Source: Irpex lacteus (taxonomy: Eukaryota; Basidiomycota; Agaricomycetes; Polyporales; Irpicaceae). Taken from it: a DNA stretch of 64,000 bases. This document shows, piece after piece, positions 43,191 through 54,156 of the stretch (position 1 is the stretch's first letter; each line of letters starts with the position of its first letter). Both the position numbers and the translations under genes were made by a program. The stretch covers positions 620,001 through 684,000 of the forward strand of contig MQVO02000006.1 of NCBI GenBank assembly GCA_001986395.2. Reading direction: 5' to 3'. The notes beneath the pieces are model-generated. The model saw nothing but the letters and a program-made list of their open reading frames with translations, was not told the origin of the DNA and searched no databases.

Positions 43191-44146
43191 TTACAGATCC
43201 GACTTGACGAGTGCCTTCTTAGAGGGGCCAGCCGCGAACATGTCGACCAGGCTTTTGTGGCTCTCATCGTTGACTACATTGTATAACCGCTCGGACAGCC
43301 GCTTGCCTGCGTCAATGGAGTCCATGATCCACTCAGGGCGTACAACGTGGGCCTTCACACGAGACTTCTTGTGCAGGAACTTATGTGTCTTGGATCCGCT
43401 GAGCTGCTGGGAGGTGAGGATATGTGTGGCGTTCGATGCAGTGTACCTGTATCGTCTGTCTGTTAGACGGGTCTGGAATGTGAAGGGGGGTTTACTGACA
43501 AAACTTGTCCACCATTGAGGGTGACGATTCGCTTCATCTCAATGTCGGTCGTATCTTCAAGGTATCCATCGATATACACTCTTACTCCGGTCAGGACTTT
43601 TGCTTCACGCGCAGTCGGTGCATCAGGCAGTTGTGCTCGGAGTTTCTTTCCACGCAGCTCCATGTAGGGCTTCTGATTACCGCGCCCGTCGGAACGTTGG
43701 TGACCAGTGGCCATAGAATTTATATGATCTATGGTGCGTGCAATATTCCCATTAGAGGACTTTCTTGGCTTGAAGATAATTTATATCTCACTCACCAGTC
43801 CTTGAATAAATGTCGGAGTGCGTGATAGGATTGGCCTCATCTTTGAGAGTATTCAACAGGTGTTTCGTCAGGGTTGATGAAGATGGCTTTCCCCCGTCCT
43901 TCACCAGGGGTTCGAGCAGCCTGTAGCCGTAAATATCATGTCAGCCTACGCGCGTAATAGTCTGAGCGGAAGCCTGTACTTCTCGACGCGTCTCTTCTCC
44001 TTCCAGTCTTTCGGGGTTCGCTCAAATTCTTTACTCTTCGCGTACGGCTTGAATCTGTTCCCGCTCAGGTCTTCTGTCTTCTCCTGCTTGCCGCCTTGAG
44101 TTAGGGACCGTGCCGATGGCTTAACAACTTTCACAAAATTGTCCAT
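43191..44146 (-). CDS. BRCT-domain protein (Rev1-type BRCT)
   Basis: This is a probable nuclear protein with one BRCT domain, a phosphopeptide- or DNA-end-binding fold of repair proteins. The N-terminus MDNFVKVVKPSARSLTQGGK is basic and leads into RFKPYAKSKEF. A middle exon gives LLEPLVKDGGKPSSSTLTKH. The BRCT part is VLTGVRVYIDGYLEDTTDIE, MKRIVTLNGGQVL, then NATHILTSQQLSGSKTHKFL and AHVVRPEWIMDSIDAGKRLS. The GG turn and the Trp of the last helix are present. It resembles the Rev1 BRCT, but there is no polymerase domain, and the protein ends SKKALVKSDL at about 250 residues. Small BRCT proteins of this type occur across basidiomycetes as far as I know. Four exons; the donor after GGQVL precedes a short intron. 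The substrate is unknown. Confidence 0.82.
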
Positions 44147-44783
44147 GGTGTCGTGAGTGGAAAAAGTATGTACAATGAAAGTGAAGGGGGGAAGAGAGTG
44201 AGGGATTTAAATAGTTACACAACCATAACAGTCTGGGCCAAAAGGGATGAGGCAGTCAAGGTCAAGGCCAAAACTGAGCAAGGTGGCCATAACACTTCCG
44301 CGCCAAATCGATGAACGAATGCATCACGTGCTCCGTGTTATTTGGCTTGCGCAAATACCGTAGACGCTTCATAGACGCGCCTCTACCGGAGCGATGAGCA
44401 GGCAGAGGACTCCGAAGCATCTCCTCGATTTATCCTCGTCAATGGACAACGCTGATGTCGAAGTCAGATGATTCCAATAACAACGCATTTTGAGTGTTAT
44501 GCTCGAAGAACATCGAAGCGTCTCGTCTAACGTGGCTGATTGTCCGTAGGGTGTCCCATCATCGTGACTACTCAACGCTCCGGTTAAGTCCCTTTCAGAC
44601 GGTAAGAAGGGCCAGTAACCTCGGGATTGACGTCTTCGTTGCAGTCTGAGGAGCATGGTTGCTGGATCCTATTTTTCCGGTCGCTGTGAGGATTGCCTTT
44701 GAACGAGGCCATCGCGACGTTATAAGACGGCCAAGGGCCATGGGGCCTCCTCGCCCACTCCGGTCGAGCTCAAAAGCGTCACC
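44147..44783. other. Divergent intergenic region, BRCT gene / secreted protein
   Basis: 637 bp. A TATTTAAA-like element lies near 44204 close to the BRCT gene start. Minus-strand frames at 44369-44656 show no domain. Both promoters should lie here. Confidence 0.45.
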
Positions 44784-45507
44784 ATGTCCCTCCTGCAGAG
44801 GTTTGCACTACTCTTCTCGCTATGCTCGTGGCTCCTCGTAGCCCGCAGTGTACCGTCATTCGACGGGGTAGCCTTCTGGAATACCGACGCCGGTTCTTTG
44901 ACATACGGAATGGGGGCATTGGAGGCCCTAGGGCCAAATAATAACTACGAAAACGGCAATTTTGTCCCTCGCTTCCTCTCATTGGATGGCCCACGAGGTA
45001 TGCAGATTTCGGGAACTCGCTTAGGGATTTAGTCTCGCTCATTGATAATATTCCCGCATTGTAGGCACGCCCGGAAATGTGACGGTGCAGAACACCAGGG
45101 AGCCTCCATTGTTCTACGTTCACGGGAGCCAATTGTGGCACTACCACAACGCTACAACCATCCTCCCGGTTAACGTACGCAACTCGACCCTGACTTCGCA
45201 TTTGCCTTTGCAACTAGTCGTCGGCGACAAGCGCGACGGAGTCAAAGGTGGATCGTGGAGGTGGCAGGGGACCCAGCTTGTATACGAGCAAGGGAAAACA
45301 ACGAACTCCGGTGTCTACTATTCCTGCCAGGACACAAATGGTCTGATGGGTTTGTTCCTTTTCACGAAACCGTGGGTATCAGTTCACTTGTTTGTTTCAT
45401 TGCATATTCCTCAACAACTGACTGACAAACTTACTTTGCAATCCAGGTCTGCAACGCCTCAAGGCTGCACTCTCTTTACCGTACACAGTTTCCTACGCGA
45501 TTCATGA
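44784..45507 (+). CDS. Small secreted protein, uncharacterised
   Basis: Three exons encode about 195 residues. The start MSLLQRFALLFSLCSWLLVA is a clear signal peptide (cleavage likely after VARS or SVPS). The mature part contains RFLSLDGPRGTPGNVTVQNT, PLFYVHGSQLWHYHNATTIL, and three N-glycosylation sites (NVT, NAT, NST). A core with GGSWRWQGTQLVYEQGKTTN and GVYYSCQDTNGLMGLFLFTK suggests a compact beta-rich domain, and two cysteines (SCQD, QGCT) could pair. It ends VHSFLRDS. I recognise no named family; it fits a class of secreted proteins common in wood- and litter-decay fungi. The ATG sits in a good context (gtcaccATGT). The final intron (phase 2) is supported by the change of frame. Confidence 0.72.
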
Positions 45508-45665
45508 TACGTGACACAGTTCTCTATCAGCAACATATTTGTATCAGTAGCACCAGTAGTTGTGTAACACATCACCATCCAACATCCATGATTGCGAGGG
45601 CAGTTATGCCAGCGTTAAGTTGAACACGTCAAAGATATAAATACGACCAGTTCTGTATGGACATT
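45508..45665. other. Convergent spacer, secreted protein / OST1
   Basis: 158 bp between two 3' ends. Nothing else is seen. Confidence 0.5.
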
Positions 45666-47418
45666 TTACTTCTGTATCCGAGTATCTACACGCTTCCAGG
45701 TGAAGGCCAGGACGAAGACACCCATCAGCGCCGTCGCGACAGCGAGCGGCTTCTTCAGATGCGCCGAGAAGGGCACTCTGTACTTCACCTACACATTTCG
45801 ACAACAAAGATTGTCAATCGCACGAAGAACAAAGCACTCAAAGGTACCACTTACGTAGATGTTTCCGACGTGTCGGTCTGTGAGCTGCTGATATTGGAGG
45901 GTGATTGCTGGGCGACCTGTGGTATCCAAGTAGGTGATATGGGTCGAGATGGTATTCTCGATGGCGGGGAATGGAGGGTAGAACTCAATGTCACTAGAAC
46001 CAGCAAAACATATACTTAGTCTGGAGGTGGTTACATTCATGGCGAGTGTAGATCTTACCTGGCGCCTTCGGGAAGGATGATCTTGACCTCAGCCTCATCT
46101 ACCACAGCGCCGGGATACAAGGTTTGCACGGGGATGCCGACAATGTATTTGCCGCTTTCCTTGTCCCAGCCGGCGTAGTCCGCAAGCGGAGCATCCCAGC
46201 CGAGAGTAAAGCTGTAGTTCCAGCCTCCCAATACGGGGTACCTGGGGCGGAACTCAAACAGAGAGAACTGATTGCTGTTTGAGCCCTTGGCGACAGACGG
46301 TGTGTAACGAATATGGGAAGTCGAGACATTGCCGTTCAGGTCGTAGAAGTACGCGTCGCGAATACCCGCCGGAAGGTGGAGCGACAAGGAGCTCAAAGTA
46401 TGTGCGGCCAAACGTCTGAAGTAGCCCTGAGATTGATACTCGAGCCGGGAGAAATGACCTTTGAGCCTAATAAATCGAACGAAGTCAGCAACCGCATGAA
46501 ATGGTAGGAAATAGACATACTCGGGACCAGCATTATGCAGCCATACGTTGTCTTGGATGTTCAAGTTCGCGCCCCAGTGGCTGATCTCAGCGGCTCGCTC
46601 TAACCTGGTAACCTCAAGGACAGGGTTGCCATACTCGTACTGCACCGCGATACGCTTTTGTTGGGTCTTAACGAAGTCCTTCGTGGTCGAAGCAGGAATG
46701 TTATTGTATGGACCGTAGGTCAGCGTAGCTCCCGACTTTGTGACAGGTGACTCCAAGGTGAATGCATCAACGCCCTCCGGGGTAGTGTAAGAATGAATCT
46801 TCGGGAATTGAGATCTGTACTAGTATGAGTGCACCACTAGTAAAGCAATTATGTGGACCACATACTTAATCTTGGTCCTTTGAACCAAAGTAGGGTATGG
46901 ACTCAGAATGAAGAGGTCTGCCTCGTACTTGAGGGACTGAGCTTCGTTCTGAGCGGCGGTCTTGGGCCATGGATAGGTCGCGTGGGTCTGGACGGTCTCC
47001 ACGACAAGGTTTGTGGAAGCATTCGCTTTCAGAGCCTTCGGGAATTCGACCGCATACAGGAATGCTCCGCTGCATGTGCCATAGCTTAGTTACATGTGAG
47101 CATTAGCACCGGAGACGCGACGCACGTATTCGGATTCAAGCCAAACTTCTCGAGCTGCAAAGGCACAGTCTGCCCTTTGATCTTCGCCTGTATCCAGCTT
47201 GTCTTTTTCGATTCGTCTTCTCCCAGCGCAATGGTATAGATGCTGGAGTCGTCCTCAAGGGCTTTGACCGCGTATGTGGTAGTGACGTGCACGAGTGATC
47301 CGCCAAGGTCGACTGTGCGCACGATAGCCGTGTTTTCAAAGGAGTGTTCAGCCGAGACGAGGTTGACGAGAAGACTTAGTGCAACGAGAGAGAACCGAAA
47401 CCCCCAATGACCGGCCAT
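45666..47418 (-). CDS. OST1: Ribophorin I, oligosaccharyltransferase subunit 1
   Basis: Ost1 is an ER membrane subunit of the oligosaccharyltransferase that N-glycosylates nascent proteins. The start MAGHWGFRFSLVALSLLVNL is a signal peptide cleaved near VSAEHS. Luminal blocks follow: FENTAIVRTVDLGGSLVHVT, VETVQTHATYPWPKTAAQNE, TSHIRYTPSVAKGSNSNQFS, FRPRYPVLGGWNYSFTLGWD and PVQTLYPGAVVDEAEVKIIL. The end contains one membrane helix (AVATALMGVFVLAFTWKRV) and a short basic tail RVDTRIQK. About six or seven exons give roughly 480 residues, normal for fungal Ost1. The next gene (uL22m) lies 231 bp upstream on the same strand. No defect is seen. Confidence 0.93.
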
Positions 47419-47648
47419 GGTGGCTGCGTGGAGGTACGAATGTATGCGCGGTTGCGCGGTCGTGGTGGCTGCAGACGTGTAACTTGTTGAGACCGAAATA
47501 GTAGGCGCCCAATCATATTCGACGTGGACGCGCAGCACCAGGGTGTCAATTACTTGCAGTGGAAAGACGAATACGTCCAAGCTTCCGCATAAATAAGAGC
47601 AGTATTATGTGATTATAATTCAAAGCTAGTGTAGAACACAGTTGAAGG

Positions 47649-48623
47649 CTACCACGCCCAAGCGGGGTTTGGGTTGCGGATAGGGACGTCTTCCCGGACA
47701 ACGCCAGCAGACACGATCCTCTTCAACTTTCGCCGACGCTCAGCTGCCTTAATCTCCTCTGCTGTCTTCCCCTCCCTCAGTATAACATGCAACCGAGAGT
47801 CGGGATGAATACGGATGCCGGTTCTGGCACGGCCCTTGGGCTCTATACGCTTCAATTGCTTGGGACCCTTCGTCACCCATGCTTCGGCTAGACAGTGGAC
47901 ATAGAGTATGTCAGCTTAAATCCGACAATGGAACAAACTACACTCACCGACCACAAGCCTCTTGTCGTCCAGGCCCTTCAGCGATGTAGCATGGTCCTTT
48001 GCTACAACGAGCATGCTCTTTATCCGCTTTCCCGCTCGCTTCTCGCTGAACATCATCTGGAGGATGGCAGAGTCTATAGGTTTACCAGAGATCTGACGGC
48101 CGAGCTTGTTGAGCTTCCTGTGTGATATTTTGAAGTTCGCAGTGGAGTACTTGTGCTAAGCAAAGGTATGTCAGTGAGCACGTACGGACCGAGTATTGTT
48201 AGGATAGCAATGACGCACCTGAGTATGCTTCTTTGTCACAGTACCCGCATCCTCCTCGCTCGTCTCTGCTACGGCATCGAAAATGCTTCCCTGGCCTTGT
48301 GCAGCATCCGCTTTCCGGGCGGCTTCGAGCTCTTCTTCTGTACTCTTCTCTCTTTTGCTGACTGCCAAAGTATCTCGTACCCAGTTCAAAGGATTGAGGC
48401 TCGCACTGAGACCGCGTGAGTATTGGTCTCGTTAAATATGGGTTACACATACTGTCTTCGGGACTCCCAAACGACCACCCGGGATGCAGTCGTAGGTTGT
48501 GACCACCTGGCGGCCAACGAAGTCGTAGCGGCTGCTATACAAATACATCAGAACCTTGACTACAAATAATATGCGATCCAAATGTCACATACCTCGCCGC
48601 AGTGTTCTGCCCACAGCCTGCAT
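47649..48623 (-). CDS. MRPL22: Mitochondrial large-subunit ribosomal protein uL22m
   Basis: uL22m lines the exit tunnel of the mitochondrial ribosome. The N-terminus [20 protein letters not shown] is rich in Arg and Ala and lacks acids, a typical matrix-targeting presequence. An acidic linker follows ([20 protein letters not shown]). The fold begins [20 protein letters not shown] and has [20 protein letters not shown] and [12 protein letters not shown]. The last exon has [29 protein letters not shown] and the C-terminus [15 protein letters not shown], which is highly characteristic of fungal uL22m. Five exons, about 250 residues. An in-frame upstream ATG is absent; frames further up (to 48829) look like 5' UTR. 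The gene is divergent from YOS1 with 227 bp between starts. Confidence 0.9.
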
Positions 48624-48850
48624 GCTGGTCCGAAACGAAGAGTCTGCTGTAAAGCAATTTGACGCCCGCCTCTCACTCTTCGTGTGATCGTGTTTTGTAA
48701 GACGCCCTTGCACGTAGTACCAGGCTTACACCGCACCTTCCACGACTTCATACACGTCGCGACATAACCACCGCAGCACCCGCCTGCAATACATAATCTC
48801 CTTGCAGGGCGTGGCATCCCCGGTATCATAGCAGAGACACACGGGACAAG
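48624..48850. promoter_or_regulatory. Bidirectional promoter, MRPL22 / YOS1
   Basis: 227 bp between two divergent ATGs. A minus-strand frame runs through it but has no domain and does not continue the uL22m frame. No TATA box is obvious. Confidence 0.55.
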
Positions 48851-49247
48851 ATGCTTTCGATAGGCTCCCTCATCTATGTCTCCCTACTACTCATCAATGC
48901 CATGGCTGTCCTCAGCGAGGACAGATTCCTAGCAAAGAGTGCGTAGCTGAAATTTACCCATATGCTTATGCTAACGTGTGGTTCTGTAGTTGGCTGGGCA
49001 TCTACACATGTACAAGCAGGCCAGGCCCAGGCTGCGTACGCTCAAGGTTACGGTCAACCGTACGACCAGCAGGGACAGGACGTTGGCATGAAAGGACGAC
49101 TCATAAACCTGATCAGTGCGGTACGAACGTTGATGAGAAGTGAGTCTCAGCTCTTCTAGGCATCGAAAGAAACCTAATGTCTTCCCAGTCCCACTAATAG
49201 CGTTCAACCTCGTCATTATCGGCTACGAATTAATACTCGGCGGATAG
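48851..49247 (+). CDS. YOS1: Yos1/IER3IP1-like ER-Golgi transport protein
   Basis: Yos1 binds Yip1 and Yif1 and is needed for ER-to-Golgi vesicle traffic. The 98-residue protein has the family start MLSIGSLIYVSLLLINAMAV followed by LSEDRFLAKIGW, a central hydrophilic Gln/Ala/Tyr-rich stretch, then LINLISAVRTLMRIPLIAFN and the end LVIIGYELILGG. The two hydrophobic segments at the ends match the family topology. Three exons: the introns fall after FLAK (about 48938-48989) and after TLMR (about 49140-49191). The central QAGQAQAAYAQGYGQPYDQQ is longer and more Gln-rich than in yeast. The length is normal. This small gene is easily missed but clear. Confidence 0.93.
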
Positions 49248-49295
49248 ATCCATGCACTATACATATTGATCCTATGACATTTAGTATATATAATC

Positions 49296-50161
49296 CTACA
49301 GCTCCTCAACGCTATTCAGTCGCGCGTACTCTTCGTTGATCTGCCGTACGAAGTCTTCCACTCGGTGACCATTCTGTGCCAATGTCAGACAAAAAGTTCG
49401 GAAAACCCCGATGAGTCACCCACCTCGCACTCCTTCCAAGTCTCGTCGTGGATGCAGACCGGCTTATTGTTGATCAGGATCGTGCAGCTCTTCCTGTAAT
49501 CACCAGTCATATACTGCCCAGCGTTGATTTCAGGTGCATTACTCACTGGATTCCCAGCTTTTGTGTTTGCAGGACGCTCTCCTTCAGTAAAGCTACTCCC
49601 TCCGGTGCTGTACCACTGGCATCCAAACCAACACACTCTCCCACCCCGCTGTTCTCCCAATCAATACCGCTGCTCTTCGCACACTTCAAGGCGACATCCG
49701 GCACTCCAACTTTCCATCTGCCTTCGAAGTTCTGACACTGAACAAATCTCCACCAGGTAGAAGAAGGGGTGTGTTTGATTGCACAGAGTTCCTGTACGTT
49801 TCCTCTGCATTCTGTAGGACCGTGCAAGCAAGTAACGCCAAAGTCTGGTTCGGAGGCATTCACCCTAGATAATGGGGCGTTAGTCACATATGTAGAACGA
49901 GACTAACTGCATTGATCCAACGCACCGTCCAATGAAAGTTAACGATAGATCGACTTTGTCTCTGACATGTTGTAGTGTACGATCGATGACACTTTCGCAG
50001 AGTAGGGCATCCGGACACTGGCTCATGACACCGAGTGTGAGGGGCACTTTGACATCCTGAACTCTGTAGTCATCTGGCGTTTGCACGATAAATGGCAGAT
50101 TCAACGCTTGTGCTATGCAAAGCCAGAGGGTCGCACTGAAAAATGCGGTTTTGAGAGTCAT
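49296..50161 (-). CDS. GILT-like thiol reductase
   Basis: GILT proteins are lysosomal or secreted thiol reductases with a thioredoxin-like fold. The start MTLKTAFFSATLWLCIAQAL is a signal peptide. The active-site region reads LGVMSQCPDALLCESVIDRT: the usual C-x-x-C is CPDA here, with a second Cys three residues further on, as I recall for other fungal members. The family signature CLHGPTECRGNVQELC fits C-x-H-G-x2-E-C-x2-N-x4-C. Further along are WWRFVQCQNFEGRW, CAKSSGIDWE and the C-terminal VCIHDETWKECE, then DFVRQINEEYARLN. Four exons, about 235 residues. A vacuolar or secreted location is inferred from the signal peptide. The gene lies between YOS1 (convergent, 48 bp) and MIX23. Confidence 0.88.
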
Positions 50162-50460
50162 CGTGATGGGTTGTGCAAAGCAGTCTCAGAGACCTCTCGT
50201 GGTCATTGCCCGCAACATTGACCGTGTGGGCAGGTCACGTCATCTGACATGCAGCTGGCGGAACGGTGTCAGGAGTCTGCGCCGACTCCTGCCGAGCAGT
50301 CGACGTCATCGCAATGTTACTTAGTCGTGGGAGTACTCACATATTATATTGCCTTGGATAGACACAGTACCTTTGGTGTATATCATCCGTCTTGAACGAC
50401 ACATGCCGGGCATGCAAAATTAGAGAAAAGAAGTTATCCGTAAATGTACTAAAGTCTGAG
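50162..50460. other. Intergenic region, GILT promoter / MIX23 3' flank
   Basis: 299 bp upstream of the GILT-like gene. No coding frame or repeat is seen. Confidence 0.5.
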
Positions 50461-51291
50461 CTACCGGCTTTCTTGGGCTGCATCCCACCACTCTCGAGCC
50501 TGCTTGTCAGATAGCGGAGGCTCGAAAAACTTGCAACGAGACCTGAATGCTAAACGACCGTAAGAAATACAATCAAAGATGTAGAATGCAGGACCGCCTA
50601 CCTTGCAGTGATCTGTTTCTGACGATCTTCTCCACGCTGAGCTCGTAGTGGATTTGATTACGCTGCAACAACGAGCAGAACAAAAGAAGATTTGCAGAAG
50701 AAAGATCATGCATCATGCACCATGATAGAAGGATCGATACGTGCCTTTACTTCTTCGGCGTACAGCGCCCCCTTGATCCTACGTTGCGCCGCTGGATCAG
50801 CGTCGGCGTTCTCTAACGATGTTCGTTTTTCTTCTAGAGACTGGTCAACTACGTTCACACAATAGCCCACAATCTCTGTGCGACGATTCCAATTCTCTTC
50901 AATCAGTAGATCTATCAGTACCTATGAGCGGCATCATTGGACTTTGGGTGCACCTACCAACGAGGTCTTGCCAAAGATGCGCGCAGGCTTGGTCTTGGAC
51001 GGTACCTTTGCCAATTCCTGCACGTTCGAGGTCTCTGAATTTCGCGGTTGTCCTGTTGAGGCTCATAATAATTGTGTCATCCAGTTTGCGGTACTGGCTC
51101 ATGATATCTGTGCCCGACAACAGTGATAGGTGTAAGAGTTAGTTCCGAGCCTTCCAGTTTCAGGATGCGCGCGAGAGCAACGAAATCGCTTCACCTTTGA
51201 ACAGAGTAAGATTGTGGCATGTTGACGGAGTGACAGTTACTGTTAACGAAGGTGTTTGCACCGCCAGACTTGTTGGTTGTTTGGATGGCAT
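50461..51291 (-). CDS. MIX23: Mix23/Cid2 family protein (CCDC58-like)
   Basis: Mix23 is a small mitochondrial intermembrane-space protein imported by Mia40; the fission-yeast homologue is caffeine-induced death protein 2. The motif order is VTPSTCHNLTLFK, YRKLDDTIIMSLNRTTAKFR, GTVQDQACAHLWQDLV, NRRTEIVGYCVNVVDQSLEE, AAQRRIKGALYAEEV, RNQIHYELSVEKIVRNRSLQ and the end FRSRCKFFEPPLSDKQAREW. The cysteines CHNL, ACAH, YCVN and RCKF match the paired Cys positions of the family. About five exons, roughly 200 residues. I chose MPSKQPTSLAVQTPS as start; an in-frame ATG ending at 51435 would add 48 residues (MPAETSRNRTRYDPNLG...) that look like 5' UTR. Confidence 0.85.
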
Positions 51292-52604
51292 AGACAGAGA
51301 GCTGTAGGAAGAGGGTACGTTATGAGTGCCAGAGGTCCCGATGACATAGGCCCAAATCCCACGCTCTGTGGGCGGCAAAAGTATGCCGAGATTGGGATCG
51401 TAGCGAGTTCGGTTTCTGCTAGTTTCTGCTGGCATGATCAGGGACAGATCGGTGCGCCAGGTTCACGATCAATGCATAAAGACAAGCTGCATGCGTTTCC
51501 GAAACTTTCGGGAAAATCACTGCCTGAAATGAATTTGTCTCTCGGTGGTCCGACACTCGAAACTTGCTCGAAATCCCCGTGTAGCTCGTCTCCGCCGCCT
51601 TTCCGTCTCGTGCAGTGGTGTCGCCGGGAGGGGTCAGTTAATTGCGCTGACTCGGACTAGATCAAAGGCTTTGCTCGCAGCCCGACGATTCCCGAAATGG
51701 CCTGACCGGTCTCGCGAGGCCTGCTGAGACGCGGCGAACCAGACTAATTCCATGTAGTCTAAACTGTAATGTCACCCTGAAGACATTGCTAATCGGCAGG
51801 TCACCGGTGTCGTCCTATACGAGATATGTCTACTTCCGTGTCCCCTGGAAAAACACATCTATTGTTTCCATTGGCCACACTAGAGCGTTAACCGGCTAGA
51901 TACCACCCGTGCCCCACGCATGTTGGGCCTCGCGAATATCGTTAGCTTATGTGGCGTTTACCTACGTAAACTTACAATGAGGATGCCCGCCACGCTCGCA
52001 CTATACCAGCTATGGAGAGCATTACTGTTTTGTTACATTGATCTATCCGCATCTACTCCTCTCGCTAGCATGATAGTCTGACCGATGCGCATGGGGGCGG
52101 TGGGAGTGAAACACCACATGCTGACATACAGGAGATGTCAAGTTTATTGAAGTCACAAGTAGCACCTTTGTTTCGGTAATGATGCCGTGCAGGCTCGGGA
52201 CTCGGGACAAAGAGCATGACTTTGTAGGTAGGCTGGACAGTTTACCTTTCGAAACCATCACCATCCGCTAGTGCATTCTTAACAGAATTCCATGGAAACG
52301 TCTAGAGACATTTTTATGGACGCATGGCTGAGACCGATTGCCAGTGAGTTAAGGAGGTCCGAAGAATCATGAACATCGCATAGATACAAAATCTATGTTA
52401 CAAAAGTAGTAGTCTATGACAGCAATATGTATGATCGAATAGCATAGAGGAGAGCGCGAGAGCAGTACAGGTTTCTGCGAATATATAAGACGACGAAAGA
52501 AAACAAAAAGTGACGTAGAAGGGTATGCTGTGGAATAGCAGAACAATATGATCACCAACGAAAGCGAAGAATTTCCGTTTCCCAAGTCGCAAGACATATA
52601 CCAT
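51292..52604. other. Intergenic region, MIX23 promoter / zinc-finger 3' flank
   Basis: 1.31 kb. Plus-strand frames (51256-51727) overlap the MIX23 5' end and have no domain. The part from 52270 to 52600 is AT-rich and probably the 3' UTR of the zinc-finger gene. No repeat or RNA gene is seen. Confidence 0.45.
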
Positions 52605-54156
52605 TCAAGACGAGTCTTCCTCTTCAGGTTCAGATACTTCCATATCCAATGAGGGCTGGTTGTGGTCGGATTGCGTCCTGCGCTTTGAGGGCTGGTGGTT
52701 GTGCACGGTCTTCATATGCCTGTGGCGCCGCGCCGGGTCACCAAAGGTGGCACTGCATCCCTCGAAGGGACACTTATGAGGCGCTGCGCCGGTGCTGAGA
52801 GGACACGTTAGTCATGGCATTCGATGTCGTCACTCATGTTGAGGCTTACTGGGTGTTCATATGAGTTGCATAGTTCGTGCGTTGTGAGAAACCCTTCCCA
52901 CAAACTTCGCACGTTATCGGTCTAGCAGTCACATTAATGAGCTGGTAAACTGAACCTTTCATGTGATACGTACTTGATATGCAGGTGCTTCGACTCGATG
53001 TGGCGTTTCACGAGGTGCTTCTTCGAAATATATCCGCACGGACGCTCGAGAAGGTTGTCTGTTGTCTCAACCCAAGTGCATGCAAACTGACCACTGCTGC
53101 CTCCACCGTCAAGGGCCTTGGCGTACTTGGTCCAGCTCTCAGTCTCAGAGTCTGTGGGGCTGAGGCGCGCGCGTTTCACAGATCCTGGTCCGCCAGGGCT
53201 CGGACCACAGCTGCTCTCGGACTCGCTAGAATGAGCCCAAGAAGGCGAGCCAGCCAGCTTGCGTCGCACACGAGGATGTTGGGCATTGATCTCGAGCTTC
53301 TTGAAGTTACTTTGCAGCTCGCGGTCTCTTGGAGGGGATGCACGGTCGGTCGAGGATTCACTATAAACCGTAATAGAGTCGACAGACGGCTGCCTGACAG
53401 GTGCGGGTCTGCAATAGATCTAAGATACGAAGCACAATGTAGAATAGACGCGGCGTACCTCGGATATGGCATGCTGCGGTCCCTTGGTGTAGAGGAAGAG
53501 GCACTGTAGAATCGTATAAGCCATTACGTCGAGTTCAGAGGAGACAAACATGACTTACGTGACCATAGAGAGGCTGGTATGTTTGGGTGACGACGGACCT
53601 ACATCCGTATGACGACATACGGAAGATCTAAGCAAGAAACATTATAAGCTTATATCATCACTTGCTAAGCTTAATAAAGACATACAAGCTCAAAAGCTTT
53701 CCAGGCTCGGCGTTGACGATCGACGAGAGTGGGTAGTCGCGGTATTGGACGAAAAGAAGCGGTGGCGATCCCGGTTCGTTGGCGTTCGACCTATATCGCG
53801 ACCAGCTGTAACTCGCAAACCGACTGTGATATGATCCATGAGTCGGTGTTGAGGACCGTTCACCGTTCTGAGGCTGGCGGGACGCGCTATTGTCCTCGCC
53901 ACCTCTACTATGTTACGCCACACGTCAACTCCGGAGACATTCCAGCGACAATACTGTGTGCTCACCTCGAGGTGGCGCTGGACCAGGAACGTTCTGACGC
54001 GGCTTCGCGACTTGGAGGTCGCCCGTCGTGGCGTGCAGGCATCGGAGGGGTACGCTGGGAGGCGCCGTATTCCGTATCCCGAGGTGAAGTGGGCCGGGAG
54101 TTGGCACTGTTGATAGATGTGGCGTCAGCGTCCACATAACGTTCGCGGGAAGACAT
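52605..54156 (-). CDS. C2H2 zinc-finger transcription factor
   Basis: This is a probable sequence-specific regulator of about 430 residues. The start MSSRERYVDADATSINSANS opens a long Ser/Arg/Pro-rich disordered N-terminus (REAASERSWSSATSS, SPPRDRELQSNFKKLEINAQ). Near the end are three fingers. The first is unusual, C-x13-C then HLVKRHIESKH. The second is CEVCGKGFSQRTNYATHMNT(H). The third is CPFEGCSATFGDPARRHRHM followed by KTVH. The tail is acidic, EVSEPEEEDSS. Splicing: an intron after SATS (about 53921-53977), another after KLLSL (about 53635-53688), then short introns near 53500-53560 and 53412-53459, all keeping one open frame. An internal ATG at 53566 would give a shorter form lacking the first ~150 residues. 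Plus-strand frames over the first exon are shadows. Targets cannot be inferred. Confidence 0.82.

Noticed and set aside
53729..54139. 136-codon plus-strand frame
   Set aside because: Antisense to exons of the zinc-finger gene, which have a better frame and splice sites.
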